A stretch of 64,000 nt of DNA. Origin: Mesobacillus sp. AQ2 (GTDB lineage: Bacteria > Bacillota > Bacilli > Bacillales > Cytobacillaceae). The position numbers and the translations under genes are program-made. The notes below the pieces were generated by a model that saw nothing but the letters and a program-made list of their open reading frames with translations, searched no databases and was not told the origin of the DNA. Positions 8,847 through 18,053 of the stretch are shown here, piece after piece. The stretch is from contig NZ_CP126080.1 in the NCBI RefSeq assembly GCF_030122805.1, positions 4,407,501 through 4,471,500 of the forward strand. Direction: 5' to 3'. Each line of letters starts with the position of its first letter. Within the stretch, counting starts at the first letter, position 1.

Positions 8847-10148
8847 TTATTTCAGAGCTTTCTCCATTTTCTCCTGCATGTTCTTAACAGCTTGCTCAGG
8901 AGTGATTTCTTTTGTCAGTGCCTTGGATACTTCAATTTGCATAATATCTGAGACTTCTGGATAATTCGGTGTAATCGGCCTTGGAACTGCACTATGCAAT
9001 ACCTTGATAAACTCTTCATTGCCGAACAATGGAGTAGCACTCTTTACTTCCTCTTTTTCATATAAATCTTTTAAAGTCGGTGCTCTTCCGCCTTCTACAG
9101 CAGAAATAGTTTGTCCATCTGCTCCTGTCATGAACTTCACGAATTCCCATGCCGCTTCTGGTTCATCTGTATAACGGTTAATCATCGTCATATAACCGCC
9201 CAGAGTAGCAGCTGAACCCGCATCACCTGATGGAAGAACAGCAAAACCTACCTTGTCCAATACCTTTGACCGTTCCTTATCAGCTGCTGATTTAGACATG
9301 TAAGGCCAGTTACGAGCAAGAACAGTTTGTCCTTCGATAAAGGCCGTTTCAGTTTCTGTTTCTGAGAAGGTCAAAATATTATTTGGCATAAAATCAGCAT
9401 TCACGATTTCAACCATTTTGGTAAGACCTTTAACAGATTCAGGGCTATCAATGACCACCTTATTATTTTCATCGATTACCTGGCCGCCGTAGGATTCAAT
9501 AAACTCAATTGCGTTTACTACCAATCCTTCATATTGGTTTGCCTGGAGTGCATAGCCAAACTTAGTGCCTTCCTTGCCATTGCCTTCTTTAGCAGCCGCA
9601 ATTAGTTCATCCCAGGTTTTTGGAGCTTCTTTTACAATATCAGTACGGTAATACAAAAGACCTGCATCCATATATTTTGGCATTGCCCATTGTTTGCCGC
9701 TGAACTTCCCTGCCTGCACAGTTCCCGGGAAGTAGTCTTCCATCTTGATTCCGTCTTTCTCAATCAGACGGTCAAGCTCCAATGCATAGTTAGCCTGGGC
9801 GAATTCGGCTGGCCAAACAACGTCTGCATCAAAAACATCGATTTCCGTACTCTTGCTGCTGAAAGCAGTAACATATTGATCATGCTGCTGTCCGCTGCTA
9901 TTTGGCATCTCTTGATATTCGACATCTATATTTGGGTGGGCTTTCTCGAACGCTTCAATTAGCTTTTCTGTGCTTCCTGTAGTATCTGCTCCACGTGCAT
10001 AAGTGATTTTTACAACCTCTTCAGATGATGGCTTTTTTTCCTTGTCCGATGAGGCTTTCTCATTGGAATCAGTAGATGAACACGCTGCCAGGCTAAGGGC
10101 TAATGTGGCTGAAGATACAAGACCGAAGATTTTTTTCTTCTTTGACAT
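8847..10148 (-). CDS. Sugar ABC transporter binding lipoprotein (MalE-like)
   Basis: A 433-residue lipoprotein. The signal peptide ends in the lipobox LAAC with the lipidated Cys23, then a Ser/Lys/Glu-rich linker. The mature part is a CUT1 solute-binding fold (VKITYARGADTTGSTEKLIEAFEKAHPNIDVEYQEMP; later LARNWPYM and PEAAWEFVKFM). It binds oligosaccharide outside the membrane and delivers it to the two downstream permeases. It is the first gene of the operon, with AGGAGG before the ATG. A perfect cre match and two LacI-type operators lie within 175 bp upstream, so both CcpA and the local repressor probably control it. Confidence 0.93.
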   Translation of the reverse strand: MSKKKKIFGLVSSATLALSLAACSSTDSNEKASSDKEKKPSSEEVVKITYARGADTTGSTEKLIEAFEKAHPNIDVEYQEMPNSSGQQHDQYVTAFSSKSTEIDVFDADVVWPAEFAQANYALELDRLIEKDGIKMEDYFPGTVQAGKFSGKQWAMPKYMDAGLLYYRTDIVKEAPKTWDELIAAAKEGNGKEGTKFGYALQANQYEGLVVNAIEFIESYGGQVIDENNKVVIDSPESVKGLTKMVEIVNADFMPNNILTFSETETETAFIEGQTVLARNWPYMSKSAADKERSKVLDKVGFAVLPSGDAGSAATLGGYMTMINRYTDEPEAAWEFVKFMTGADGQTISAVEGGRAPTLKDLYEKEEVKSATPLFGNEEFIKVLHSAVPRPITPNYPEVSDIMQIEVSKALTKEITPEQAVKNMQEKMEKALK

Positions 10149-10179
10149 ATAATGAGTCCTCCTAAAATACTTTTTATTT

Positions 10180-10193
10180 TGTAAACGATTTCA
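10180..10193. promoter_or_regulatory. cre box of the first alpha-glucan operon
   Basis: On the minus strand TGAAATCGTTTACA matches the CcpA consensus TGWAANCGNTNWCA at all 14 positions. It lies 32 bp before the binding-protein start. It also resembles the adjacent LacI operators, so the local repressor could bind too. Confidence 0.7.
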
Positions 10194-10238
10194 ATTAAAT
10201 GTTTAATGAAGAGATGCTTATTGAGTGATGAAGCACTC

Positions 10239-10256
10239 TTTGAAATCGATTTCAAA
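10239..10256. promoter_or_regulatory. LacI-family operator, copy 1
   Basis: TTTGAAATCGATTTCAAA is a perfect 18-bp palindrome. The same GAAATCGATTTC core recurs at 10307-10322 and at 11434-11449, in front of the neighbouring LacI-family gene. This pattern identifies that gene's product as the binder. Confidence 0.8.
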
Positions 10257-10306
10257 CAGCTTTAAAAAAATTTCACTTTAATCATTTTCGTTTTATCCGT
10301 AAAAAC

Positions 10307-10322
10307 TTGAAATCGATTTCAA
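10307..10322. promoter_or_regulatory. LacI-family operator, copy 2
   Basis: TTGAAATCGATTTCAA, a perfect palindrome. Its centre is about 67 bp from copy 1, a spacing that would allow a small DNA loop. Confidence 0.8.
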
Positions 10323-10336
10323 TACACTGCTTTTAA

Positions 10337-10369
10337 AACCTTTCTTCACTTTTTAGTAAAAGAAAGGTT
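10337..10369 (-). terminator. Terminator after the first LacI-family gene
   Basis: AACCTTTCTT and AAGAAAGGTT pair across an A/T-rich loop, followed on the minus strand by TTTTAAAA. The stem begins at the repressor's stop codon. Confidence 0.65.
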
Positions 10370-11376
10370 CATCTTTTTTCCGTTGCAGAATTTCGTTCCA
10401 CCAGTTGAAGGGGAAATACATAAGATTCATACTCCAACGGTGCATCGTCGTTATTGATCTTTTCAATCATAACCTTTACAGCCTGTTCTCCCATCTCACC
10501 TATCGGCTGATGCACTGTGGTTATAGCAGGGTCAATCAATTCGGATATTGGCTGGTCATCAAAACCAACTACAGATAAATCCTCAGGAACCCTGACGCCA
10601 AAAAGCTTTGCTTCTGCGATTATGCCAGCTGCTGCTTCATCCCCGCCAACAAACACGGCTGTGATTTTTTTCGGTAATTGGTGGAAAGCTTTTTTACCGT
10701 CCTCTACCGTGTAGACACCTTTAAAAAGTGCATGTTCATCAAAGTGCTTGCCGAACTCCTCATGTGCCTTAATGAGACCTTCCATTCTGCCTTTCCCAAC
10801 ACTTGTCTTTAAGTCACCTATACAATAAGCAATATGCTCGTGCCCTAAATCCAGCAAGTGCTTTACAGCGATATACCCGCCAATTACCTGGTCAGCATAA
10901 ATGGTCGGCACTTTCGCCTCCCTGTGAAATTCGTTGACTAGAATGAGAGGGCCAAAATTCTGATACGGTTCGATTTCACTCCAGTCATTTTCAATGGATG
11001 CAAGAATTATCCCATCAACTTTCTTTGCCTTAAGCATATCCAAATACTGCAACTCTCTCGTTTTTGAATACCTCGTCTGGCATACAATCAGCTGATAGCC
11101 ACTATTCATTGCCGCAATCTCCATCGCTTCGATTAACTTACTGAAGAATGGGTTTGTAATCCTATTGATTAAGACAGCAATCGTTTCAGTCTTCCTATTT
11201 CGCAATCTGCGAGCTGAGGAATTAGGATAGTATCCAAGCTGTTCCATCGCATTTTTTACTGCACGCTTTTTATCTTCTGAGATATGAGGATAATTATTGA
11301 TTACCCTAGAGACAGTAGCTCTCGATAGACCGGCAAGCTCAGCCACTTCCTTAATGGTAATTCGTTGTTCGCTCAC
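10369..11376 (-). CDS. LacI-family transcriptional repressor of the first alpha-glucan operon
   Basis: A 335-residue LacI/GalR regulator. The N-terminal helix-turn-helix is ITIKEVAELAGLSRATVSRVINN (residues 5-27), followed by the hinge helix (SSARRLRNRKT) and a periplasmic-binding-like effector domain (about 60-330; ends with PISELIDPAITTVHQPIGEMG). It resembles MalR/GanR-like regulators of maltodextrin genes. The start is a GTG with GGGGAGG upstream. An operator at 11434-11449 lies before its own gene and two more lie before the transporter operon. It should therefore repress both itself and that operon until an imported sugar relieves it. Confidence 0.92.
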   Translation of the reverse strand: MSEQRITIKEVAELAGLSRATVSRVINNYPHISEDKKRAVKNAMEQLGYYPNSSARRLRNRKTETIAVLINRITNPFFSKLIEAMEIAAMNSGYQLIVCQTRYSKTRELQYLDMLKAKKVDGIILASIENDWSEIEPYQNFGPLILVNEFHREAKVPTIYADQVIGGYIAVKHLLDLGHEHIAYCIGDLKTSVGKGRMEGLIKAHEEFGKHFDEHALFKGVYTVEDGKKAFHQLPKKITAVFVGGDEAAAGIIAEAKLFGVRVPEDLSVVGFDDQPISELIDPAITTVHQPIGEMGEQAVKVMIEKINNDDAPLEYESYVFPLQLVERNSATEKR

Positions 11377-11433
11377 CCCTGCTATCGCCTCCCCTAAAAT
11401 GAAATCGCCTTCATGGGTTAAATATATCAGTTG

Positions 11434-11449
11434 TTGAAATCGATTTCAA
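11434..11449. promoter_or_regulatory. LacI-family operator, copy 3 (autoregulatory)
   Basis: TTGAAATCGATTTCAA, identical to copy 2, lies 58 bp upstream of the repressor's GTG and predicts autoregulation. Confidence 0.78.
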
Positions 11450-11511
11450 TCATTTTTTAGACTATTTATTCCTTTAGAGCTTTTCAATTCAATTTCTACC
11501 TGGTTTCACTC

Positions 11512-11543
11512 ACAAAAAGCCGCCCTTTTAAAGAGCGGCTAAA
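11512..11543 (-). terminator. Terminator of the second alpha-glucan operon
   Basis: AGCCGC and GCGGCT pair around an A/T loop, and TTTTTGTG follows on the minus strand. It lies 32 bp after the stop of the last glucosidase gene. Confidence 0.8.
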
Positions 11544-11574
11544 GCATTATAAATTCAATTCTTGAAGGCGGGTT

Positions 11575-13209
11575 TTATGATTCGATTATCTGATAAACCC
11601 TCGCCTCATGCGGATCAAGCAGGTTTTCTCCACTTTGCGTCTTCGGCTGATAATTGCTGATGATCAGCTGTTTTCCCCTTTGCTGTAGTTCTTCAGGGAA
11701 TACAAAGGTTTGCTGCTCATCTGAATGGTTCAGGACAATCAGCCAGGTTACCCCCTTGTAAGAACGTGTGTAAACAAATAAATTTTCATCATCAGGCAAT
11801 AAATCCTGATAATCTCCGTATACCATAACCTCATTTTCTTTTCTCAGACTGATCAGCTTTTTATAGTAATAATAGACGGAGTCCTGGTCTTTCAATGCAG
11901 CCTCCACATTGATGTCCTTATAGTTCGGATTGACTTTAATCCATGGTTCACCGTTTGTAAAACCTGCCTGTGGAGCATCATTCCAATGCATTGGTGTTCT
12001 GGAATTATCCCGGCTTAACAGCAGCAGGCTTTCAAAAACCTCCTGAGGATCGCGTCCTTTTGCCACTTCTTCATGGTATTTGTTTCTCATGGCAATATCG
12101 TTATAATCCTCAATGGAGTCAAACCTGACTCCGGTCATCCCGATTTCTTCGCCCTGAAAAATATAAGGAGTTCCTGGCAGTGTATGGATCATTGTTGCCA
12201 GCAGCTTGGCTGACTGTTCCCGATATTCCTCGTCATTTCCATAGCGTGTCACTTGCCTTGTGTGGTCATGATTGTTCAGGAATTGAGAGTTCCAGCCTTT
12301 TCCCTTTAAGCCATCGTACCAGCTTGATTGGATTCTCTTAAAACGGATCATATCCCATGTCGGCATTTCGTCGGCCACCTGGAAATGGAATAATGTATTC
12401 AGCTCATTCCGGTCTTCATCGACATAAAGAAGTCCCTCTGTTGGCGTAACAAAAGGAATTTCCCCTACTGTCATGGCATCATAATGCTGCAGTACCTCGC
12501 GATTCATTTCCTGGAGGTAATCATGAATTCCTGGGTTGTTGGCAAGGTAACTGATGTCGTATGGATTTTCGGCATCTGAAAAATCCTCTCTTTTAGCAAG
12601 AAGATTAATTACATCCATACGGAAACCATCAATTCCTTTATCAAGCCAGAATCGCATCATCTTATAAATTCCGTTTCGCAGTTCAGGGTTTTCCCAGTTA
12701 AGATCCGGCTGCTCTACCGCAAAGGAATGGTAATAATATTGCCCTGTTGCAGAATCAAGTTCCCAGCACGAGGGTGCAAAATAGGAACGCCAGTTATTCG
12801 GCTCCTTGCCCTCTTTTGGATCCTCCCAAATATACCAGTCCCTCTTGGGGTTATCCTTAGAAGAGCAGGATTCCAGAAACCATGGATGCTGATCAGATGT
12901 ATGGTTGACGACTAAGTCCATGATCACCTTCATGCCACGGTTATGGATTTCCTGGACCAATTCCTGAAAAATAGCCATGTCACCAGCCTTTTCCATTACA
13001 CGATAATAATCAGAGATATCGTACCCATTATCACGGTCTGGAGATTCATAGAAAGGATTAAGCCAGATCACGTCGATTCCAAGGCTTTTGATGTAATCAA
13101 GCTTTTTGATTACTCCCCTCAAATCCCCATATCCATCACCATCGGAGTCATAAAAGCTTCGCCAGTAAATCTGGTAAACAACAGCCTCTTTCCACCATTT
13201 TTTCTTCAT
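11575..13209 (-). CDS. GH13 alpha-glucosidase (oligo-1,6-glucosidase type), copy A
   Basis: A 544-residue cytoplasmic GH13 enzyme. The catalytic residues can be placed as Asp199 (nucleophile, in DGFRMDVIN), Glu250 (acid/base, in TVGEIP) and Asp315 (in LNNHDHTRQ). The residue after the nucleophile is Val200. In this family Val there is associated with alpha-1,6 activity, and Thr or Ala with alpha-1,4 activity. This enzyme is therefore probably an isomaltase-like hydrolase rather than a maltase. It is the last gene of the second operon, 48 bp after a paralogue, with a hairpin between them. GAGGTG precedes the ATG. Specificity is inferred from one residue and needs assay. Confidence 0.9.
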   Translation of the reverse strand: MKKKWWKEAVVYQIYWRSFYDSDGDGYGDLRGVIKKLDYIKSLGIDVIWLNPFYESPDRDNGYDISDYYRVMEKAGDMAIFQELVQEIHNRGMKVIMDLVVNHTSDQHPWFLESCSSKDNPKRDWYIWEDPKEGKEPNNWRSYFAPSCWELDSATGQYYYHSFAVEQPDLNWENPELRNGIYKMMRFWLDKGIDGFRMDVINLLAKREDFSDAENPYDISYLANNPGIHDYLQEMNREVLQHYDAMTVGEIPFVTPTEGLLYVDEDRNELNTLFHFQVADEMPTWDMIRFKRIQSSWYDGLKGKGWNSQFLNNHDHTRQVTRYGNDEEYREQSAKLLATMIHTLPGTPYIFQGEEIGMTGVRFDSIEDYNDIAMRNKYHEEVAKGRDPQEVFESLLLLSRDNSRTPMHWNDAPQAGFTNGEPWIKVNPNYKDINVEAALKDQDSVYYYYKKLISLRKENEVMVYGDYQDLLPDDENLFVYTRSYKGVTWLIVLNHSDEQQTFVFPEELQQRGKQLIISNYQPKTQSGENLLDPHEARVYQIIES

Positions 13210-13230
13210 GTCAGCACCTCAGTTCCATGA

Positions 13231-13255
13231 AAAAGGGCCCATCATAGGCCCTCTT
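13231..13255 (-). terminator. Hairpin between the two GH13 genes
   Basis: AGGGCC and GGCCCT pair around a 7-nt loop and are followed on the minus strand by CTTTTTC. It starts 3 bp after the stop of the upstream glucosidase gene, so it may partly terminate before the second one. Confidence 0.65.
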
Positions 13256-13257
13256 CA

Positions 13258-14943
13258 TTATTTAGTAAATCGATACACCCTTGCTTCATAAGGCTGAAGC
13301 GTTAATTCCTCGATGGATTCATTTTCATCAACGCTGAGATTTGAAATCAGTAATTCCTTTGATGAATAACGTACACTTTCAGGAAGGGTAAAGACAGGAT
13401 TCTGGTCACTGAAGTTACAGATCACCAATAATTGATCATCCCCAAGTGTCCGGGTGTAAGCAAAAATCTGCTCATCCTCTTCCATTACTACATCATATGT
13501 GCCGTAGACGACTACTTCGTTTTGCTTTCTTAGTTCGATGAGCTTCTTATAGTAATAGAAAATAGAGTCTTCATCTTTTAAAACTGCTTCGGCATTGATC
13601 GTCTCATAATTAGGATTCACATTGATCCATGGCGTCCCAGTTGTAAAGCCGGCATTGGCGCTTCTGTCCCACTGAACCGGAGTCCTTGCATTATCACGGC
13701 CGCGTTCATGGATTCCCTTGAAAATTTCTTCATGTGTCAATGAATCAGGGGTTAAATCGCGGTAGGTATTCAATGTTTCGATATCCCGGTAATCATTGAT
13801 ATCATCGAATTTCACATTCGTCATACCGATTTCTTCACCTTGATAAATATATGGCGTACCCTGCATCATGTGGAGGCAGGTAGCAACCATCTTGCCAGAT
13901 ACAACCCTGTATTCATCAGAGTCATTGCCCCAGCGTGAAATAGCCCGCGGCTGGTCATGGTTGCTCCAGTAAAGACTGTTCCAGCCGTCTTTTTCGAGAC
14001 CCTTTTGCCATTTAGTGAAGATTTCCTTCAGCTGTGTCAGCTTCCATTCACGCGGATCCCATTTGCCGTATTGTCCGTCACCGAGGCCAACATGTTCAAA
14101 ATGGAACACCATATTCAATTCATTGCGATCTGTACCTGTATAGAGCTTACCCTCTTCCACCGTAACTCCTGGCATCTCTCCGACAGTAATGGTGTCATAA
14201 CTGCTTAGCGCCTCTTTGTTCATTTCCTGGAGAAATTCATGGATTTTCGGGCCGTTCATATAATACTTGCTGCCATCTCCATATTTATGCCCTTCCCGGA
14301 CTTCTCCCTGAGGATAGCTTGTATCTTTAGAGATGAAATTGATGACATCCATCCTGAATCCGTCTATGCCTTTATCCAGCCAAAAACGCATCATTTCATA
14401 AACTTCTTTTCTCAATACAGGGTTTTCCCAGTTCAGGTCCGGCTGCTTTTTGCTGAAAAGGTGGAGATAGTACTCGCCTGTCTGCTCATCGTATTCCCAG
14501 ACACTCCCGCCAAAGGCAGCGCCCCAATTCGTCGGCGGCCCGCCATTCTCCGGCTTTTTCCAGATATAATAGTCTCTGTATGGATTGTCCTTTGACTTCC
14601 GGGATCCCTGGAACCATGCATGCTCATCGCTAGAGTGGTTGACAACCAGGTCCATCATGATTTTGATTCCATGACGGTGAGCTTCTGCCAGCATATTATC
14701 AAAGTCCTGCATGGTGCCGAACTCATCCATGATATTCCGATAATCAGAAATATCATAGCCATTATCATCATTAGGTGATTGATAAACCGGAGATAACCAG
14801 ATCACATCAACGCCAAGCTCGCTTAAATAAGGAATTTTTTCCGTTATTCCATTGATGTCGCCGATTCCGTCTCCATTTGAATCATTGAAGCTCCTCGGAT
14901 AAATTTGATAAATAACACTTTCTTTCCACCAGGTCTTGTTCAC
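13258..14943 (-). CDS. GH13 alpha-glucosidase (oligo-1,6-glucosidase type), copy B
   Basis: A 561-residue paralogue of the downstream gene. Catalytic residues fall at Asp199 (DGFRMDVIN), Glu256 (TVGEMPG) and Asp330 (SNHDQPRA), almost the same numbering as Bacillus oligo-1,6-glucosidase. Val200 again points to alpha-1,6 linkages. Compared with copy A it has a longer segment at about 205-235 (SYPQGEVREGHKYGDGSKYY) that shapes the active-site entrance, so the two may prefer different chain lengths. The start is GTG with CGGAGTG upstream. It follows the MalG-like permease by 45 bp. The product acts on oligosaccharides brought in by that importer. Confidence 0.92.
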   Translation of the reverse strand: MNKTWWKESVIYQIYPRSFNDSNGDGIGDINGITEKIPYLSELGVDVIWLSPVYQSPNDDNGYDISDYRNIMDEFGTMQDFDNMLAEAHRHGIKIMMDLVVNHSSDEHAWFQGSRKSKDNPYRDYYIWKKPENGGPPTNWGAAFGGSVWEYDEQTGEYYLHLFSKKQPDLNWENPVLRKEVYEMMRFWLDKGIDGFRMDVINFISKDTSYPQGEVREGHKYGDGSKYYMNGPKIHEFLQEMNKEALSSYDTITVGEMPGVTVEEGKLYTGTDRNELNMVFHFEHVGLGDGQYGKWDPREWKLTQLKEIFTKWQKGLEKDGWNSLYWSNHDQPRAISRWGNDSDEYRVVSGKMVATCLHMMQGTPYIYQGEEIGMTNVKFDDINDYRDIETLNTYRDLTPDSLTHEEIFKGIHERGRDNARTPVQWDRSANAGFTTGTPWINVNPNYETINAEAVLKDEDSIFYYYKKLIELRKQNEVVVYGTYDVVMEEDEQIFAYTRTLGDDQLLVICNFSDQNPVFTLPESVRYSSKELLISNLSVDENESIEELTLQPYEARVYRFTK

Positions 14944-14988
14944 ATCAATACACTCCGATCAATTTAAAAATCTATTATACTGCTAAAG

Positions 14989-15810
14989 TTATTTTATCGA
15001 ACCTTTCATCACACCGCTAATAATCCATTTTTGGGCAAAAATGTACACGATAATCATCGGTGCAAGAGCCATCAAGTAAGAGGCAAATGCCAGATTATAA
15101 TCTGTGCTGAATTGTGATTGGAAAATATACTGAACAAGCGGCAGTGTCGCCATTTCCCTGTCACTCAGCAAGACGAGCGGCAGCATGAAGTCGTTCCATG
15201 CTCCAAGACTGGTAATGATGGCGACTGTCGCGTTCATTGGTGCAAGCAGCGGGAAGATGACCTTCCAGAAAACACCCCAGGTACTTGCTCCATCCATGAT
15301 CGCCGCCTCTTCCAGTTCTACAGGGATGGACTTGATATATCCAATGTAAATGAATACGTTGAAAGATAGATTGAACACGATATACAGGATGATCAGACCC
15401 ACCAGATTATCCATTCCCCATGCGCTTGTCTGTTTTACAAGCGGCAGCATGATAATCGGAAAAGGAATGAACATCGCACTTAAAAAATAGAAGTATAAAA
15501 ACTTATAAAACTTCTTATGCATGTTCCTGGCGATTGCATAAGAGACAAGTGAATTGGTCATTACCGTAAATATGACCACAAAAACCGTCACAAACGCACT
15601 GTTTTTGAAGGCATTAAAGAAATTTGTCATTTCAATCGCATTGGCAAAATTATCAAAAGACCATGATTTCGGAAGCGCCAATAAATTGCCGGCCATTTCT
15701 GGCGGTGTTTTAAAAGCGATGGTAACAGTTAAATATAGTGGAAATAGAATTAATAATGAACCTAAAATCAAGAGAGTGGTAATGACCCAGCTATGTTTTT
15801 TGCGATTCAT
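14989..15810 (-). CDS. CUT1 sugar ABC transporter permease (MalG-like), second operon
   Basis: A 273-residue six-helix permease with the EAA loop PVELEEAAIMDGASTWGVFWKVIFPLLAP (around 180-205). Its start overlaps the stop of the upstream permease gene by one base (TGATG), a sign of coupled translation. It works with the MalF-like partner and the binding protein of the same operon. No ATPase gene is nearby, so a shared MsmX-type ATPase is expected. Confidence 0.93.
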   Translation of the reverse strand: MNRKKHSWVITTLLILGSLLILFPLYLTVTIAFKTPPEMAGNLLALPKSWSFDNFANAIEMTNFFNAFKNSAFVTVFVVIFTVMTNSLVSYAIARNMHKKFYKFLYFYFLSAMFIPFPIIMLPLVKQTSAWGMDNLVGLIILYIVFNLSFNVFIYIGYIKSIPVELEEAAIMDGASTWGVFWKVIFPLLAPMNATVAIITSLGAWNDFMLPLVLLSDREMATLPLVQYIFQSQFSTDYNLAFASYLMALAPMIIVYIFAQKWIISGVMKGSIK

Positions 15811-16673
15811 CAGTTTTCCACCTCTCTTTTATTTAAGAATTTTAATTGAATGACAGAAAAGATGATGATGACGATAAAGTAAATGACCGCATTCGCAGAT
15901 TGATAGGCAAATTGCCCGCCTTCAAAACCGCCGCGGTAAATCAGCAACGAAATTGATTCGGTCGATTTTCCTGGTCCGCCGCCTGTCAATGCGACGATCT
16001 GGTCAAACACCATCAAGAAGTTTTTCAGGGACAAAACCATATTAATCGTAAAGAAAGGCGCGATTAACGGAAAAGTAATCCGCCAGAACTTCGTCCAAAT
16101 ACCAGCTCCGTCAATGCTCGCAGCTTCATATAAATCCTCGGAAATCGTCACCAGTCCCGCAAGGTATAAAATCGTATTGAAGGATACAGCCTGCCATACC
16201 GCGACAATGACAATCCCTATCCACGCAAGGTCCGGATTACCAAGGATATTCCTGCTAAGGAATTCCCAGCCCATTGCCTCGCCGACTCTAGGCAGAACAT
16301 GGGCGAAAATGAAGTTAAAAATAAAACCAACAATCAATATGCTAAGAATATAAGGCAAGAAGTAGATTGCCCTAAGAGTCTTGTGGAATTTAATTTTAGA
16401 GTTAAGCCCAATCGCAACAGCAAGGCTTATGATATTTACGAGAATGGTAGAAACAATAGCAAATTTAAATGTGAACAGGTATGCATCACCGGCACGGCCG
16501 TCTTTGAAGACATTCAAGTAATTTTTTAATCCTACAAAGTTCCAGTCCCCATAGCCCTTCCAGTCTGTGAAGCTGTAAAAAATCCCCTGCAATGCAGGAT
16601 AGCTATGAAAAATGAAAAAAAGGATGAAGGCAGGTATGGCAATGACCAGGAAAACATTATTTTTCTTTTTCAT
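15810..16673 (-). CDS. CUT1 sugar ABC transporter permease (MalF-like), second operon
   Basis: A 287-residue permease with six hydrophobic segments and the EAA loop SEDLYEAASIDGAGIWTKFWRITFPLIAP. Unlike the MalF-like protein of the first operon it has no extracytoplasmic insert and is of normal length. AAAAAGGAG precedes the ATG. It is the second gene of the operon, between the binding protein and the MalG-like permease. An imperfect hairpin separates it from the binding-protein gene. Confidence 0.93.
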   Translation of the reverse strand: MKKKNNVFLVIAIPAFILFFIFHSYPALQGIFYSFTDWKGYGDWNFVGLKNYLNVFKDGRAGDAYLFTFKFAIVSTILVNIISLAVAIGLNSKIKFHKTLRAIYFLPYILSILIVGFIFNFIFAHVLPRVGEAMGWEFLSRNILGNPDLAWIGIVIVAVWQAVSFNTILYLAGLVTISEDLYEAASIDGAGIWTKFWRITFPLIAPFFTINMVLSLKNFLMVFDQIVALTGGGPGKSTESISLLIYRGGFEGGQFAYQSANAVIYFIVIIIFSVIQLKFLNKREVEN

Positions 16674-16694
16674 GATGACAACTCCTTTTTAGGA

Positions 16695-16723
16695 AAGCCA
16701 GGGATCCTTAGACACCCTGGCTT
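16695..16723 (-). terminator. Intercistronic hairpin after the binding-protein gene, second operon
   Basis: AAGCCAGGG and CCCTGGCTT pair around an 11-nt loop on the minus strand, followed by CCTAAAAAGG with little U-run. Its position matches a stabilising or attenuating hairpin. Confidence 0.65.
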
Positions 16724-16732
16724 CTTTGCGGA

Positions 16733-17965
16733 TTAACGATTTTGTACTTTCTCCCACTCGCTGTCCATTTTTTTCAAGAATTTTTCCTTGTCTTTCTTGA
16801 TCAAGAATTCCTGTACCAGGTTTTCAGCTCCCATTCCTGCTGGATAATAGTGATCTGGGAAGCTAGTGATGGCACCAGTTTCAAAGTTGCCTTTGATTCC
16901 TTCAAATACAGGGTTTTCCTGGTAAACACCTTCAATAGCAGAGAACGCCTTTTGCTCGTCAATATACTTTTTGGCCGTTTCCTGATTCATCATGAATTCA
17001 ACAAATTTCATTGCTTCTTCTTTATGCTCAGTATCTTTGTTTACAGTCAGAAGTACGTCAACACCTGATACTAATTTATTTTTTGCAGGGTCATTAGTAA
17101 CTGGCATTGGGAATACACCCAATTCCATGTCCGGATTTGCTTTCAGGATTTCTGGAATCGCCCAGTTACCTTGAAGATAGAATACAGACTTTCCGTTGGC
17201 AAAAGCATTATTTCCATCGCCATACGCAACACCCATATTATCCTTGTGGCCATATTTCACCAAAGTTGCCATCTTATCAGCTACTTCATCATAGCTTTTT
17301 ACGAAGGATGTTTCTCCGGCATTCTTCTTTTCAGCGAAATCTTCACCTGCGACATTAGCACCTAGTGAGTTCCAGGCAATCATGCCAGTCCATGCGTCCT
17401 TTAATGTAAAGTAAATCGGAGTGTCTCCCGCAGCCTTCACTTTTTCAAGGCTAGCGATAAATTCATCCCAGGTAGTTGGAACTGTAAGTCCATGTTCTTC
17501 AAACTTTGCCTTATTATAAATAACAGCATTTGCATTCGTAGCATATGGAAGACCAAACGTACCCTTTTCTTCAGGTCCAACCAGGCGGTTAATCATATCA
17601 ACATATGATGGCTGGACTTTCTTTTCCAACTCTGAACCTGAGAAGTCTTCCAATACACCTGCACGGCCTAATTCACCATATGTAGCATTACCAGCGATGG
17701 ACATAATATCAGGAAGGTCATTTTTAGTAAGACGTGTCTTTAAAACAGTTTCCGCTTCAGGCGGTGCATCCAGTTTGATTTTGATGTCTGGATTTTGTTT
17801 TTCGAATTCTTTAATTAATCCCTTATAAGTCTGGATACTTTCGGATTTATTTGAAAACAGCTCTAATGTTACTTTTCCATCATCCGCTTTGTCTGATGAG
17901 CATCCTGCTAATAAGGAAGCTCCCAGGGCTACTGCCATTACACCTGCTGTCACTTTCTTGAACAT
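16733..17965 (-). CDS. Sugar ABC transporter binding lipoprotein, second operon
   Basis: A 410-residue CUT1 solute-binding lipoprotein: signal peptide with lipobox LLAGC and lipidated Cys22, then a two-lobed binding fold (VTLELFSNKSESIQTYKGLIKEFEKQNPDIKIKLDAP; FYLQGNWAIPEI; EAMKFVEFMMNQETAKKY). It is the first gene of the operon, with TAGGAGG before the ATG. A LacI-type operator lies about 30 bp upstream. Linked isomaltase-like enzymes suggest isomalto-oligosaccharides as ligand, but the binding residues cannot be read from sequence alone. Confidence 0.93.
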   Translation of the reverse strand: MFKKVTAGVMAVALGASLLAGCSSDKADDGKVTLELFSNKSESIQTYKGLIKEFEKQNPDIKIKLDAPPEAETVLKTRLTKNDLPDIMSIAGNATYGELGRAGVLEDFSGSELEKKVQPSYVDMINRLVGPEEKGTFGLPYATNANAVIYNKAKFEEHGLTVPTTWDEFIASLEKVKAAGDTPIYFTLKDAWTGMIAWNSLGANVAGEDFAEKKNAGETSFVKSYDEVADKMATLVKYGHKDNMGVAYGDGNNAFANGKSVFYLQGNWAIPEILKANPDMELGVFPMPVTNDPAKNKLVSGVDVLLTVNKDTEHKEEAMKFVEFMMNQETAKKYIDEQKAFSAIEGVYQENPVFEGIKGNFETGAITSFPDHYYPAGMGAENLVQEFLIKKDKEKFLKKMDSEWEKVQNR

Positions 17966-17992
17966 GTCTATTCCTCCTAAGTTTTCACGCTT

Positions 17993-18011
17993 TTTTTACG
18001 TAAACGTTTAC
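17993..18011. promoter_or_regulatory. Operator of the second LacI-family repressor, copy 1
   Basis: TTTTTACGTAAACGTTTAC contains the palindrome GTAAACGTTTAC. The 17-mer TTTTTACGTAAACGTTT recurs exactly, inverted, at 19085-19101 before the repressor gene. It also matches the cre consensus at 12 of 14 positions, so CcpA might share it. Confidence 0.78.
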
Positions 18012-18025
18012 TTAAATGTCCTGAG

Positions 18026-18053
18026 AAAAAGAGAGTCATTAAGCTCTCTTTTT
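18026..18053 (-). terminator. Terminator of the second LacI-family gene
   Basis: AAGAGAG and CTCTCTT pair around CTTAATGA, followed on the minus strand by TTTCTC. The stem overlaps the last codons of the repressor and ends before the operator. Confidence 0.7.
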